NCBI RefSeq assembly: GCF_007747215.1
Contig: NZ_CP036273.1
Coordinates: forward strand, 1,596,322 to 1,660,321
From: Urbifossiella limnaea
GTDB lineage: Bacteria; Planctomycetota; Planctomycetia; Gemmatales; Gemmataceae
DNA length: 64,000 nt
Direction of reading: 5' to 3'
Shown here: one piece after another, positions 29,479-39,777 of the stretch
Layout of the letters: every line of letters begins with the position of its first letter
Position numbering within the stretch: position 1 is the stretch's first letter
Made by a program: the position numbers and the translations under genes
Notes under the pieces: generated by a model
Databases searched by the model: none
Told to the model about the DNA's origin: nothing
The model's input: only the letters and a program-made list of their open reading frames with translations

Positions 29479-30249
29479 ATGCACTGGTTCGCCGTCGCCC
29501 TCGACACCGCCGCCTCCCTGCTGGCCGTCTCCGGCACGGCCCTCTACGTCCTCGTCCCGTGGGTGAAGCGTCACGCCCAGCAGTGGCTGCGGGCGGCGCT
29601 GCGGAACCGCCGGGCCTACCTGCTCGCGTTCGAGTGCTCCGGCGTGTTCCTGTCGGTGTGGGGCGTGCTCGGCCAGCTTGTCCGCCAGTACCCGCTCGTC
29701 GTGGACCTGCTGGCGAACAACGGCGTGGACGTGCCGGAGGTGCTGGCGGCGACCGGCATTCACCTGGACTTGCGCACGCTCGGCGGGCTGCGGCTGGGCC
29801 TGCTGGCGGTGGCCGTGGGGTGCATGGCGGCCGGGCTGCTGTGCCGGGTCTACGGCCGGCGCGAGGTGTTCGGCGGCGTCCGCGAGGCGGTCGAGTACGG
29901 GGTGATGCGGGGCCTGTCGGCGGTGAGCTACGTCGTGGTGCGCGGCGGCGAGCGGGTGGCGACGACCGCGACCCGGCTTCCGCTCGACGAGGCCCGGTGG
30001 CGGGCGTGCGTGGACGAGTTCCCGGCGGCGATGGCCAAACTGTCGGCCGACGTCCGGCCGGCGCGGCAGGGCGAGAACGTGCGGGTGGCCTACGAGACGG
30101 CGGAGGGGCTGGTGTACTACTACCGGTTCGGGGCGCACGCCTATCTGGTGGCGTCGGCGGCGGGGGGCCGGGGCCGCCGGCGGGCCGAGGCCGAGGCGCG
30201 GCACCTGATCCGCTCCATTCAGGCGCTCGCCAGCGTCCGCGGGGCGTGA
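29479..30249 (+). CDS. membrane protein of unknown function, QGENVR family member B
   Basis: The protein has 256 residues from ATG 29479. Three membrane segments (~8-30, ~45-70 and ~105-125) precede a C-terminal soluble domain with RQGENVRVAYETAEGLVYYYRFG, equivalent to the block in the preceding protein. It starts 4 bp after that gene ends. The pair may form a heteromeric membrane complex. Function unknown. Confidence 0.65.
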   Translation: MHWFAVALDTAASLLAVSGTALYVLVPWVKRHAQQWLRAALRNRRAYLLAFECSGVFLSVWGVLGQLVRQYPLVVDLLANNGVDVPEVLAATGIHLDLRTLGGLRLGLLAVAVGCMAAGLLCRVYGRREVFGGVREAVEYGVMRGLSAVSYVVVRGGERVATTATRLPLDEARWRACVDEFPAAMAKLSADVRPARQGENVRVAYETAEGLVYYYRFGAHAYLVASAAGGRGRRRAEAEARHLIRSIQALASVRGA

Positions 30250-30259
30250 CACCCCGTTG

Positions 30260-30994
30260 TCACGCCCGCCGCGCCGCCCGGGCCGCCGGTCGGAACCAGC
30301 GGCGCCGGACCACCACCCCGCCCGCGCCGATCAGGCCGAGCAGCAGCGTCGCCGGCTCGGGAACGCCCGGCACGGTGCCCGGGTCGGTCGGCTCGGCGGG
30401 CTCGGTCGGCACCGGGTCGGGGTCGCCGGGGGGGTCGATCGGGCCGCTGTTCGGCTTCGCGTCCGCCCCGAGGCCGGCCACCCACCACCCGCCCGCGGGG
30501 ACCGCCAGCGTGCCGGAGCCGAGGGCCGCGCCGGTGCCGTCCGTCAGCGCGAAGGTGAGGCCGTCGTCACCCGCGGTGACGCCGAGCAGGACCGCGTTCG
30601 ACGGGACCTCCGCGCCGGTCACCGGGGTGGCGGACGACGCCGACCCGGCGGGGACGCCGGCGGGGGTGCGGGCCGTCACGCCCGGCGGCAACTCGCCCGC
30701 CGCGAGGTAGGCGGTGCCGTCGGCGAGGGTCAGCAGGACGGGGACGCCGAGCCCGCCGAAGTGGGTGACCGCGCCGCCGGCGTTCGCCTGGACGGTGCCG
30801 GTCCCCTTCGCCTGCGTCACCACGACGGTCGGCGTCCCGCCCGGGAAGTTGAACCACAGGTCGGCCGTGGTGAGCGGCTCGACGGAGCCGGCGACCCCGG
30901 CCGTGAGCGACAGCCACCCGGCCCGCCCGACCCCGGGGAGCCCGGTGACCGTCGCCGCACTCAGCACGACCATCCATCCGAATCGGCGTCGCAT
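30260..30994 (-). CDS. PEP-CTERM sorting-signal protein
   Basis: The protein has 244 residues. A signal peptide (1-25), a beta-rich body, a Pro/Asp/Glu-rich spacer (~185-213) and the C-terminal sorting tripartite signal VPEPATLLLGLIGAGGVV followed by RRR. PEP-CTERM proteins are cleaved and anchored to the outside of the cell by an exosortase, which is not coded in this window. Function of the body is unknown. Confidence 0.85.
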   Translation of the reverse strand: MRRRFGWMVVLSAATVTGLPGVGRAGWLSLTAGVAGSVEPLTTADLWFNFPGGTPTVVVTQAKGTGTVQANAGGAVTHFGGLGVPVLLTLADGTAYLAAGELPPGVTARTPAGVPAGSASSATPVTGAEVPSNAVLLGVTAGDDGLTFALTDGTGAALGSGTLAVPAGGWWVAGLGADAKPNSGPIDPPGDPDPVPTEPAEPTDPGTVPGVPEPATLLLGLIGAGGVVVRRRWFRPAARAARRA

Positions 30995-31223
30995 GTTGAC
31001 CTCCTCAGCTCACTTCGCGGAGCTCCGACGGGCGGGACAGTACCGTGTTGCCGTCGACAAAAAAAGATGACTGGTAAGGAGATACGTCGAGCGTGCGGTG
31101 CAGAACGTGGACAGGGCTGTTCACCGTCTGAACAGTGTGGCGGGCTATGCAGGCGTATTTGAACCGGCGGTGATCAGACGGCGTGACATGTTGCCGCGAC
31201 CCGACCCCCCTCCTGCGGCAGAA

Positions 31224-32633
<1,410 letters not shown>

Positions 32634-32658
32634 GGCTCCTCCGTGATGCGAGTCTACG

Positions 32659-32737
32659 GGAGTCTTCGGGAGGCTTCGGGAGTGGCGGAGCTCGGCCCTT
32701 CCGGACTCCGCCACTCCCGAAGCCTCCCGAAGACTCC
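32659..32737. repeat. 32-bp perfect inverted repeat inside a two-component operon
   Basis: The arms 32659-32690 and 32706-32737 are exact reverse complements with a 15-nt loop. CTTCGGGAG repeats within each arm. The right arm touches the stop codon of the histidine kinase (32738-32740) and the left arm ends 25 bp before the regulator start. The hairpin could lower regulator expression relative to the kinase or stabilise mRNA; this is inference. Confidence 0.85.
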
Positions 32738-34177
32738 TCAACTGCCTCGGGGTAGGCGGACGGTGAACACGGCCCCGCCGCCGGGCCGGGCGACGGCGCG
32801 GATCGCGCCCCCGTGCGACTCGACGATCCGCCGGCAGATCGACAGCCCCAGCCCGACGCCGGTCGGTTTCGTGCTGACGAACGGGTCGAAGATGCGCTCG
32901 CCGAGGTCGGCCGGCGGGCCGCCGCCGCGGTCCTCCACGCGCACCTCCACGTCGCCGCCGGCCGCCGCCGCGGTCACGCGCACCTCGCCGCCGCCGGGCT
33001 GGGCGTCGAGGGCGTTGCCGACGAGGTTGTGCAGCACCTGCCGCAGCTGGTTCGGGTCGGCGTGGACCGCGGGCGCCGCCGCCGACACGTCCACGACGAG
33101 CGCCACCTTCTGGAGGTCGGCCCGGCCGCGGAAGGCGGCGACGGCACCGGTCACGACCGGTGCGAGGTCCACCACCTGCTTGTCCGGCGCCGGCGGGCGG
33201 GCGAAGTCGAGGAACCCCGAAACGATCCCTTCGAGCCGGACGATCTCCCCCTCGATGACGGCCAGGTCGCGCGGGCGGAACGGGGCCGCGCGGTGCGGGT
33301 CGGCCGCGGCCTGCACCAGCAGCTTGATCGCCATCAGCGGGTTGCGGACCTCGTGCGCCACGCCCGCGGCCATCTGCCCGACCAGGGCCAGCTGCTCGGC
33401 GCGGAGGGCGTCGCGCTCCACCTGCCGGAGTCGGTCGAGCACCGCCGTCACCGACACTTCCACGGCCTCGGCCGGGTCGCCGTCGGCACCGGGGACGGCG
33501 ACGACGGAGCGGAGGCGGGCGGCGGCCCCGCGCATCCTTCCCTCCGTGAGCTCGATGGAGCGCCGCAGGCCGGTGGTGAGCACCCAGCCGCCGAGGAGCC
33601 CGCCGCCGGCGCCGCACAGGCCGAGCGCGAGTAGCACGACGGTGAGGCGGTCGGCGAGCTCGTGGGTGGCGCGGCTGGTGCCGGCGAGGGCGTCCTCGTT
33701 CAGCCGGCGGTACTCGCGGGCCGGGCCGAGGATCTCGCTCTCGGGGAGCACGGCCACGGCGGCGACGCGGCCGCGGGTGTCGGGCGCCCGCGGCGTCCGT
33801 GCGGCTTCCCCGGCGCCGCTGGCGAGCCGGACGTACCCGGCGCGGGCGCGGCCCATCAGCTCGCGCTCGCGGTCGGTGAACGCCCACGCCTCCGCCTCGC
33901 GGAGCGCGTCGCGGCCGCGCTCGGCCAGGTCCGGCACGGCCTCCAGGTGCGCCGGGTCGCCGGTGATGAGGTAGCGGTCGAGCGAGGCGTCGATCTCCCG
34001 GACCGTACTCTCCAGCCGCTGCCCCGACACTACGCTGGCAACGTTCTCCTCGAGCGCCGTCGAGAGCTGCCGCTGGATGCTCCGCAGGTACCACGCCGAC
34101 CCGACCGCCGTGACCAGCAGCAGGACGCTGAGCGCGAGCACCGGCAGCAGCAGCCGGGGGACCAGTCGGGGCTTCAT
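32738..34177 (-). CDS. NtrB-type sensor histidine kinase (system 2)
   Basis: The protein has 479 residues; ATG 34177 has AGGAG upstream. Membrane segments at ~7-30 and ~180-205 flank a helical external sensor. HisKA motif AGVAHEVRNPLMAIKLL, N box NLVGNALDAQP, G1 EDRGGGP and G2 GVGLGLSICRRIV are intact. The catalytic half is closely similar to the 21.9-23.4 kb kinase, whereas the sensor half has diverged, suggesting duplication followed by a change of signal. Confidence 0.92.
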   Translation of the reverse strand: MKPRLVPRLLLPVLALSVLLLVTAVGSAWYLRSIQRQLSTALEENVASVVSGQRLESTVREIDASLDRYLITGDPAHLEAVPDLAERGRDALREAEAWAFTDRERELMGRARAGYVRLASGAGEAARTPRAPDTRGRVAAVAVLPESEILGPAREYRRLNEDALAGTSRATHELADRLTVVLLALGLCGAGGGLLGGWVLTTGLRRSIELTEGRMRGAAARLRSVVAVPGADGDPAEAVEVSVTAVLDRLRQVERDALRAEQLALVGQMAAGVAHEVRNPLMAIKLLVQAAADPHRAAPFRPRDLAVIEGEIVRLEGIVSGFLDFARPPAPDKQVVDLAPVVTGAVAAFRGRADLQKVALVVDVSAAAPAVHADPNQLRQVLHNLVGNALDAQPGGGEVRVTAAAAGGDVEVRVEDRGGGPPADLGERIFDPFVSTKPTGVGLGLSICRRIVESHGGAIRAVARPGGGAVFTVRLPRGS

Positions 34178-34592
34178 GCCGGCTCCTTGCTGTGCGGACC
34201 CTGGACCGTGCTGTGCAGGTGCCGGACACCTCGGTCGGGGACACGACGGGAGCGGCCCGCGCGGTGAAAGTCGCGGCCCGCGGCCTCATTCCGGTTGTAT
34301 CGGTCGCGCCCCCGGCGGGGCGTGGTGACACCGCCCTGTCACCCCGCCGTCAGCCTGGGAATTCCAGGGTTATGTGCGGTTCCGCGCCCGTCCGCGGGGC
34401 GGCCCGGTGATGGGAGGGTGGCCCGCCCATGCCGCGGTCCGGCGGACGGCACCCGGTTTGCCAACCGCCACCCGCAACCACCGTACCGCCGCAATCGGAT
34501 CCACCTGCGTCGCCGACCGTTCTCACGAATCCGCGGCGCGGCGCCGCTCGTCAGCAGCATAGCAACCGGGTTCAACTTCGGGGGAGCTCACG
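34178..34592. other. divergent intergenic region
   Basis: 415 bp between the leftward histidine kinase gene and the rightward Ig-like gene. Presumably holds both promoters. I see no supported ORF, RNA gene or clear sigma-54 site. Confidence 0.4.
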
Positions 34593-37383
34593 ATGCTGGG
34601 TTCGATCTGGCGACGGCTCGTCCTCAAGAAGTTGGCAACGGCTGCGGCCCGGGGCCGCCGGCCGGTGCTGCGCGTCGAGGGGCTCGAAGACCGCGTCACG
34701 CCGGCCGGCGTGTTCGCCGTGGCGGGTGCGGCCGGGGCGCCCGCGTCGGTGACGGTGTTCGACGCCGCCACCCGCGCGCCGAAGTTCGTGATCTCGCCGT
34801 TCGACGGCTTCACCGGCGGGCTGAATCTGGCGATCGGCGACGTGAACGGCGACGGCACCGCCGACGTGATCGTCTCTCCCGCGGCCGGCAGCGGCCGTGA
34901 GCGGCACGACGTGGTCGGTCACGCTGCCGGCCGCACTCGCCGAGGGGACGTACACCGTCACCGCGACCGCGACCGACACCGTCGGCAACGTGAAGTCCGC
35001 GACCAGCTCGCTGGTGATCGACACCACCACCCCGACGCCGACCCTCACGTCCGCGGCGCCGGACCCGACGAGCACCTCGCCGATCCCGTTCACGGTCACG
35101 TTCGACGAGGACGTGACCGGCTTCAGCACCGCGGGCCTGAGCGTGCCGAACGCCGTCATCACCGGCTTCACGCAGGTCGACGCCCGCACCTACACCTTCG
35201 GCGTGGCCCCGCAGGCGCAGGGCACCGTGTCGGTGCTGGCGTTCCCGGCCGCGGCGACGGACGCGGCCGGGAACGCCAGCACCGCCTCGGCCACGGTCAC
35301 GCGCACGTTCGACTCCGCCGGCCCTGTCGTGACCGCGACCCCGCTCACCACCAATAACCCGACGCCGACGCTCGCCGGCACCGTGGACGACCCTGCCGCC
35401 ACGGTCACGGTCGTCGTCAACGGCCAGACGTACACGGCGACCGTGACCGCCAACAGCTGGTCGGCCGACGTGACGACGGCCCTCGGCGAGGGCACCTACG
35501 ACATCGTCGTGACCGCGACCGACGCCCTCGGCAACAGCGGCACCACGACGGCGGCCGGCGGCCTCGTCGTCGACCTGACCGGCCCGACGGCGATGGCGAC
35601 GGCCCCGACCGGGCCGACGAACGCGAACCCGATCTCGTTCACCGTGGACTTCGGCGAGGCGGTGACCGGGTTCGACGAGACCGGCCTGACCGTGACCGGC
35701 GGCACCGTGACGGGCGTGACCCCGGGCGCCGGCAACAGCTACACCGTGAGCGTCACCGCGGACGCCGACGGCCCGGTGGGCGTGACGGTGAACGCCGGCG
35801 CGGCGCAGGACGCGGCCTGGAACGACAACACGCCCTCGACCACCGCGACCGTCGAGTACGACGGCACCGCCCCGACCGCGACGCTCTCGACCGCCGCCGC
35901 CGACCCGACGAGCGCCTCGCCGCTCGCGTTCACGGTCACGTTCTCCGAGGTCGTGAGCGGTTTCGGCGTGGGCGGCCTCGACGTGACCAACGGCACGGCG
36001 TCCGGGATCGCCACGACGGACGGCCTCACGTACACGTTCGACGTGACGCCGGCCGGCGACGGCCCCGTGATCGTGACCGTGACCGCCGGCGCCGCCGCGG
36101 ACGCGGCCGGGAACGCGAGCGTCGTGTCGAACTCGGTCTCGGTCGTGTTCGACGGCACCGCCCCGGTCGCGGCCGCGGACCCGCTCACCACCACCAGTCG
36201 GACGCCGACGCTGACCAGCACCGTGGACGACCCGGACGCGACAGTCAGCGTCGTCGTGGACGGCCAGACCATCCCCGCGACTGTGAGCGGCACCAGTTGG
36301 TCGGCCGTCGTGCCGACGGACATCGCCGACGGCACCTACGACGTCGTCGTGACGGCGACCGACGTCCTCGGCAACGGCGCGACCACGACCTTGACCGGCG
36401 GGCTGGTCGTGGACGCCACGGCCCCGACGGTCATGATCTCGGCGCCGTCCGTGCCGCTGACGGCCGGCGGCCCGGTCACGTTCACCGTCACCTACGCGGA
36501 CGCCACGGCCCCGACGGTCACGCTGACCGACGCTGACGTGTCGCTCGACATCACCGGCACCGCGGGCGGGGCCGTGTCCGTGGCTGGCTCCGGGCTGGTG
36601 TGGACGGTCACCGTCACGGGTGTCACCGGCGACGGCACAATCGGCATCGTGATCGCCGCGGGCACGGTGACGGACGCGGCCGGGAACGCGGCCCCGGCGG
36701 CCGGCCCGTCGGCGGCGTTCACGGCCGACAACACCGCGCCCGCCGCGCCGACGATCACCGGGCTCGACCCGGCGACCGACACCGGCGCCCTCGACACCGA
36801 CGGGGTGACGAGCAACCCCAAGCCGACGTTCACGGGCACCGCCGAGCCGGGGAGCACGGTCGAGGTGGTCGCCGACGACGGGACCGGCCCGGTCTCGCTC
36901 GGGACGGTCGCGGCCGACGCGACGACCGGCGCCTGGTCGCTGACCGGACCCGACGCGTTGGCCGACGGGGCATACACCGTCACCGCCGTAGCCACGGACG
37001 AGGTCGGGAACGCGAGCGATCCCTCCGCCCTGTTCGTCCTCGTGGTCGACGGCTCGGCCCCGACCGCGACCGTGGACGGGGCCGGCACGGGGGGCGTGAG
37101 CGGCACCGCGACCGACGCCGGCGGGTCCGGCGTGGCGCGGGTGCTGGTGAGCCTCCGCGAGTCCGCCGGGGGTGGGCTCTACTTCGACGAAGTGACCGGC
37201 GCCTTCACCAGCAACGACCCGCTGTTCTTCGACGCGACCGACGACTCGGCGGGCGGCGACTTCTCGGCGTGGTCCTACGCCCTGCCGCCGGGGACGTCGG
37301 GCGACTACGCGGTGACGGCGCGCGTGATTGACCTGGCCGGGAACCAGGCGGACAGCGTCGTGACACCGGTCTCGGTGACTTGA
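34593..37383 (+). pseudogene. frameshifted FG-GAP / bacterial Ig-like surface protein
   Basis: Two reading frames make one gene. From ATG 34593 the frame gives the tag LRVEGLEDRVTPAG and the start of an FG-GAP repeat (LNLAIGDVNGDGTADVIVS), then degenerates near 34890. From about 34891 the +1-shifted frame continues for ~830 codons to TGA 37383 as tandem Ig-like domains of the Big_12/Big_13 type (SGTTWSVTLPAALAEGTYTV, DPTSASPLAFTVTFSEVVSG and copies). The junction cuts an FG-GAP unit in half, so a deletion with frameshift is more likely than two genes. A sequence or assembly error in this repetitive gene is the alternative. If intact it would be a very long extracellular protein. Confidence 0.75.
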
Positions 37384-37401
37384 GTTCACCGTCCCGCGAT
37401 T

Positions 37402-37443
37402 CGACCCCTGACCGACGGCTGGTTCGCCACCGGTCGGGGGTCG
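37402..37443 (+). terminator. hairpin downstream of Ig-like gene
   Basis: CGACCCCTGACCG (37402-37414) pairs with CGGTCGGGGGTCG (37431-37443), 12 of 13 bases, around a 16-nt loop. It lies 18 bp after the stop codon and is a plausible transcription stop. No U-tract. Confidence 0.5.
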
Positions 37444-37576
37444 CAACGCGGCTGGAGATTATCCGGCGCCGGCGTCGGGATCGCCGACTAGGCCGGCTTC
37501 GGGACCGGGCGCGGCCGGGGCGGCATCACTTCCGATCGATGGACGGGAAGTCCGAACCCGCACCCTCATAAATCAC

Positions 37577-37624
37577 GCGACCGACGCGAGTCTACGGACA
37601 CAGTCCGAGACTCGCGTCGGTCGC
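37577..37624. repeat. 22/23-bp inverted repeat, tight hairpin
   Basis: Arms 37577-37599 and 37603-37624 match except for one bulged base and enclose only 3 nt. The arms contain GCGACCGACGCGAGTCT. It stands between the Ig-like gene and the tRNA fragment and could be a two-way terminator or a repeat element. Confidence 0.7.
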
Positions 37625-37678
37625 GTCGGTCGCATAAACGGCGGCCGCGGAAATCCTTGCAGAGCCGAAGTTTGCGAG

Positions 37679-37703
37679 GGTGACTGACGGGATTCGAACC
37701 CGC
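37679..37703 (-). tRNA. tRNA 3'-end fragment (T arm and acceptor strand only)
   Basis: On the minus strand GCGGG-TTCGAAT-CCCGT forms a canonical T arm (five pairs including one G-U, 7-nt loop with TTCGA), followed by CAGTCAC as a 3' acceptor strand and C as discriminator. Upstream sequence does not contain a matching 5' acceptor strand (GTGACTG), D arm or anticodon arm. Such fragments are typical of tRNA-targeting integration sites. Chance similarity cannot be excluded. Confidence 0.45.
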
Positions 37704-37820
37704 GACATCCAGAACCACAACCACAACGACGAGATGCTTGGAATCGCTGTTTTTCCAAGGATTTCTAACGTTTCTGCACGCTAGACAGGTTTCGTCAAGA
37801 TCGGCGAAGGTCGCGCTTTC

Positions 37821-38183
37821 CTAGGCTTTTTTGCGGATGGCGACGAGTTTCCGGACGGGCGTCGCTGACCGTACTCGCGCCTCGTCGAACCACCGCACGC
37901 GCCGGCTGGCATCGCCATCAAATGCAAACGGCGCGTGCCTCGGTGACACGGAGACCCCTTCGGAATCCGCCGGTGTAGCGGCAGGCTCGGCCAGTCGAGC
38001 GAGGCGCTTGCGGACAGCCTTAGTGTGGGTGTCGAGATCGGGCAGTCCATCGCGGGGGTCGATCTCCTCGTCACTGTCATGGAACCGCTGTCGTTCCGCC
38101 TCAACGACGCCCCGCGCGATCTCGTCTGGGTCGGTCAGCCCGGCGGGCGCCAGGGGGATCGGTCAGGCCAGCTTCAGTACTGC
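37821..38183 (-). pseudogene. decayed HTH-type gene, 3' part
   Basis: This is the distal part of the gene whose proximal part is at 39249-39548. Read leftward from the IS630 insertion, it continues the same frame: AVLKLA, then an in-frame TGA (38163-38165), then PLAPAGLTDPDEIARGVVEAE and an acidic/basic C-terminus ending IRKKA and TAG at 37821-37823. Codon usage after the stop remains gene-like, so the nonsense mutation is recent. Confidence 0.7.
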
Positions 38184-39247
38184 TAAGCAGTTGGCCCCGA
38201 TTGCGTACCATGTTTCATGATCCGCGTTCACCTCACCGTTGCGACGCAGTCCGAGTTGCAGGCTCTCCGGCGGGACCCCCTCCCGCCCCGGGTACGGGAT
38301 CGGCTGGAGATGGTCCTGCTGTCCGACGCCGGGTGGTCCCCGCCCCGGATCGCCCGGCACCTCGGGTGTGACCCGCAGACCGCCCGGGCCGTGATCCACG
38401 GGTTCAACGCCCGGGGGGTGCCGGCCCTCTACCCCGGCAAGCCCGGGCCGGCCCCCAACTACGCCCGCCGGGATCAGGTGGCCGCCCGGCTGACCGACCT
38501 GCTCGGCCAGGACCGGACGTGGACGGCGGCCCAACTGGCCGACGCCCTCCGCCCCAACGGGATCCGGCTCCGTGCCCGTCAGGTCCGTCGGTACCTCGCC
38601 CGACTGCGGGCCGGGTACCGGCGGACGGCCTCGACCCTGGAGCACAAGCAGAACCGGCCCAAGGTCGCCCGGGCGGCGGCCGTCCTGGGCGGCCTGCAAC
38701 GGAAGGCCCGGGAGGGCCGGCTGGTCCTGGACTATCTCGACCAGTGCGGGTTCGCCCCGTCGCTGCCCGGTGGGTACTCGTGGTGCCTGCCGGGCCAGCG
38801 GAAGCGGGTCCGGTACGAGTACCCCCAAGGTCGGCGGGTCAACGTCCTGGCCACCTACGAGCCGCTCGGCCCGGCCCCCCGCTTGGATGCCGTGCCGTTC
38901 GAGCGGACGCTCACGTCGGACGACCTCGTGGCCTACCTGCGGGGGAGGCCCGCGGTCGGGCGACCCCGGGTGGTGGTTCTGGACAACGCCCCGATCCACA
39001 CCAGCAAGGTGGTCAAGGCCGCCCGGCCCGAGCTGGCGAAGTCGGGGGTCTACCTGTACTACCTGCCGGCGTACAGCCCCGAGTTGAACCGGATCGAGGC
39101 CGTGTTCAAGCAGGTCAAGCACCACGAGATCCCGACCCGCAGTTACGCCACCCGGTCCGATCTGCGGGCGGCCGTCGAGCAGGGCTTCAACTCCTATGCC
39201 CAAAAGCTCCGCCCAGAACCTGGGAAACAACTACGGCCGGCTGCTTA
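38184..39247. mobile_element. IS630-family insertion sequence
   Basis: The element lies between TA dinucleotides at 38184-38185 and 39246-39247, the TA target duplication typical of IS630/Tc1-mariner. Terminal inverted repeats AGCAGTTGGCC (38186-38196) and GGCCGGCTGCT (39235-39245) match at 9 of 11 positions. The body is about 1,060 bp with one transposase. Removing the element with one TA joins the flanking pseudogene parts in frame, which confirms the ends. Confidence 0.88.
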
Positions 39248-39248
39248 G
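38217..39248 (+). CDS. IS630 transposase
   Basis: The protein has 343 residues from ATG 38217. An N-terminal HTH pair (~25-70, GWSPPRIARHLGCDPQTARAV) precedes the DDE domain: Asp in LVLDYLDQCG, Asp in VVVLDNAPIHTS and Glu in YLPAYSPELNRIEAVFKQVK. The frame is intact, so the element may be mobile. The TAG stop overlaps the right-hand TA duplication. Confidence 0.92.
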   Translation: MIRVHLTVATQSELQALRRDPLPPRVRDRLEMVLLSDAGWSPPRIARHLGCDPQTARAVIHGFNARGVPALYPGKPGPAPNYARRDQVAARLTDLLGQDRTWTAAQLADALRPNGIRLRARQVRRYLARLRAGYRRTASTLEHKQNRPKVARAAAVLGGLQRKAREGRLVLDYLDQCGFAPSLPGGYSWCLPGQRKRVRYEYPQGRRVNVLATYEPLGPAPRLDAVPFERTLTSDDLVAYLRGRPAVGRPRVVVLDNAPIHTSKVVKAARPELAKSGVYLYYLPAYSPELNRIEAVFKQVKHHEIPTRSYATRSDLRAAVEQGFNSYAQKLRPEPGKQLRPAA

Positions 39249-39548
39249 GGTCACGTATACCCGAGCAGGAGTGTCGGCGTCTTGCAGCGCGTCGGCGAGG
39301 ACATCGAGGGTCTGCGGGATCAGCGCCCGGAGCCGGTCGGCCGTCGCGCCCCAGACTGCGGCCCCGCGGTCCGCCAGCGCCGCCTGGAACTTCGGGGAGT
39401 ACAGCCGCCATCAGGTGACGGTGACGCGGTTCGGCCCGACCGTGTCGGCGGCCTCAGTGTCGTGGTTCCCGGCGGCAAGTAGATCGACCGCGTTGCGCTG
39501 GGCAGGGGTCAACCCGTAGGGGTAGGACGAGGCGGTGGGGTGGGTTAT
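39249..39548 (-). pseudogene. decayed HTH-type gene, 5' part
   Basis: Read leftward from 39548 the frame gives THPTASSYPYG, LTPAQRNAVDLLAAGN, a degenerate HTH (VGPNRVTVT-stop-W), RLYSPKFQAALADRGAAVWGATADRLRALIP and ADTPARVYVT up to the IS630 element. The expected ATG is ATA (39546-39548), and the HTH is cut by TGA (39411-39413), as expected for a CGA Arg codon mutated to TGA. It resembles phage-type HTH proteins common in this group, judged by memory of the family. Dead before or after the insertion. Confidence 0.7.
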
Positions 39549-39777
39549 GCGATGTAGCTCTCACGTGCGACCTCGGTGAGTGCGTAGCCGGGTGTTCACC
39601 CGTTTTTACCGGCCCGGCGTGAGGTGAAGGTGGTCAGCCGCGGTCGCAGAACCGCAGGTGACGCACGGCTCGTTAACCGTTCTGATCGACTCAACCGACC
39701 GGGACGCTCGCGTCGGCGGCGTCCCCGGTGCGTCGGTCGTCCGACGTCCGGCGGTCGCATCTTCCCCAAGGATCAGG

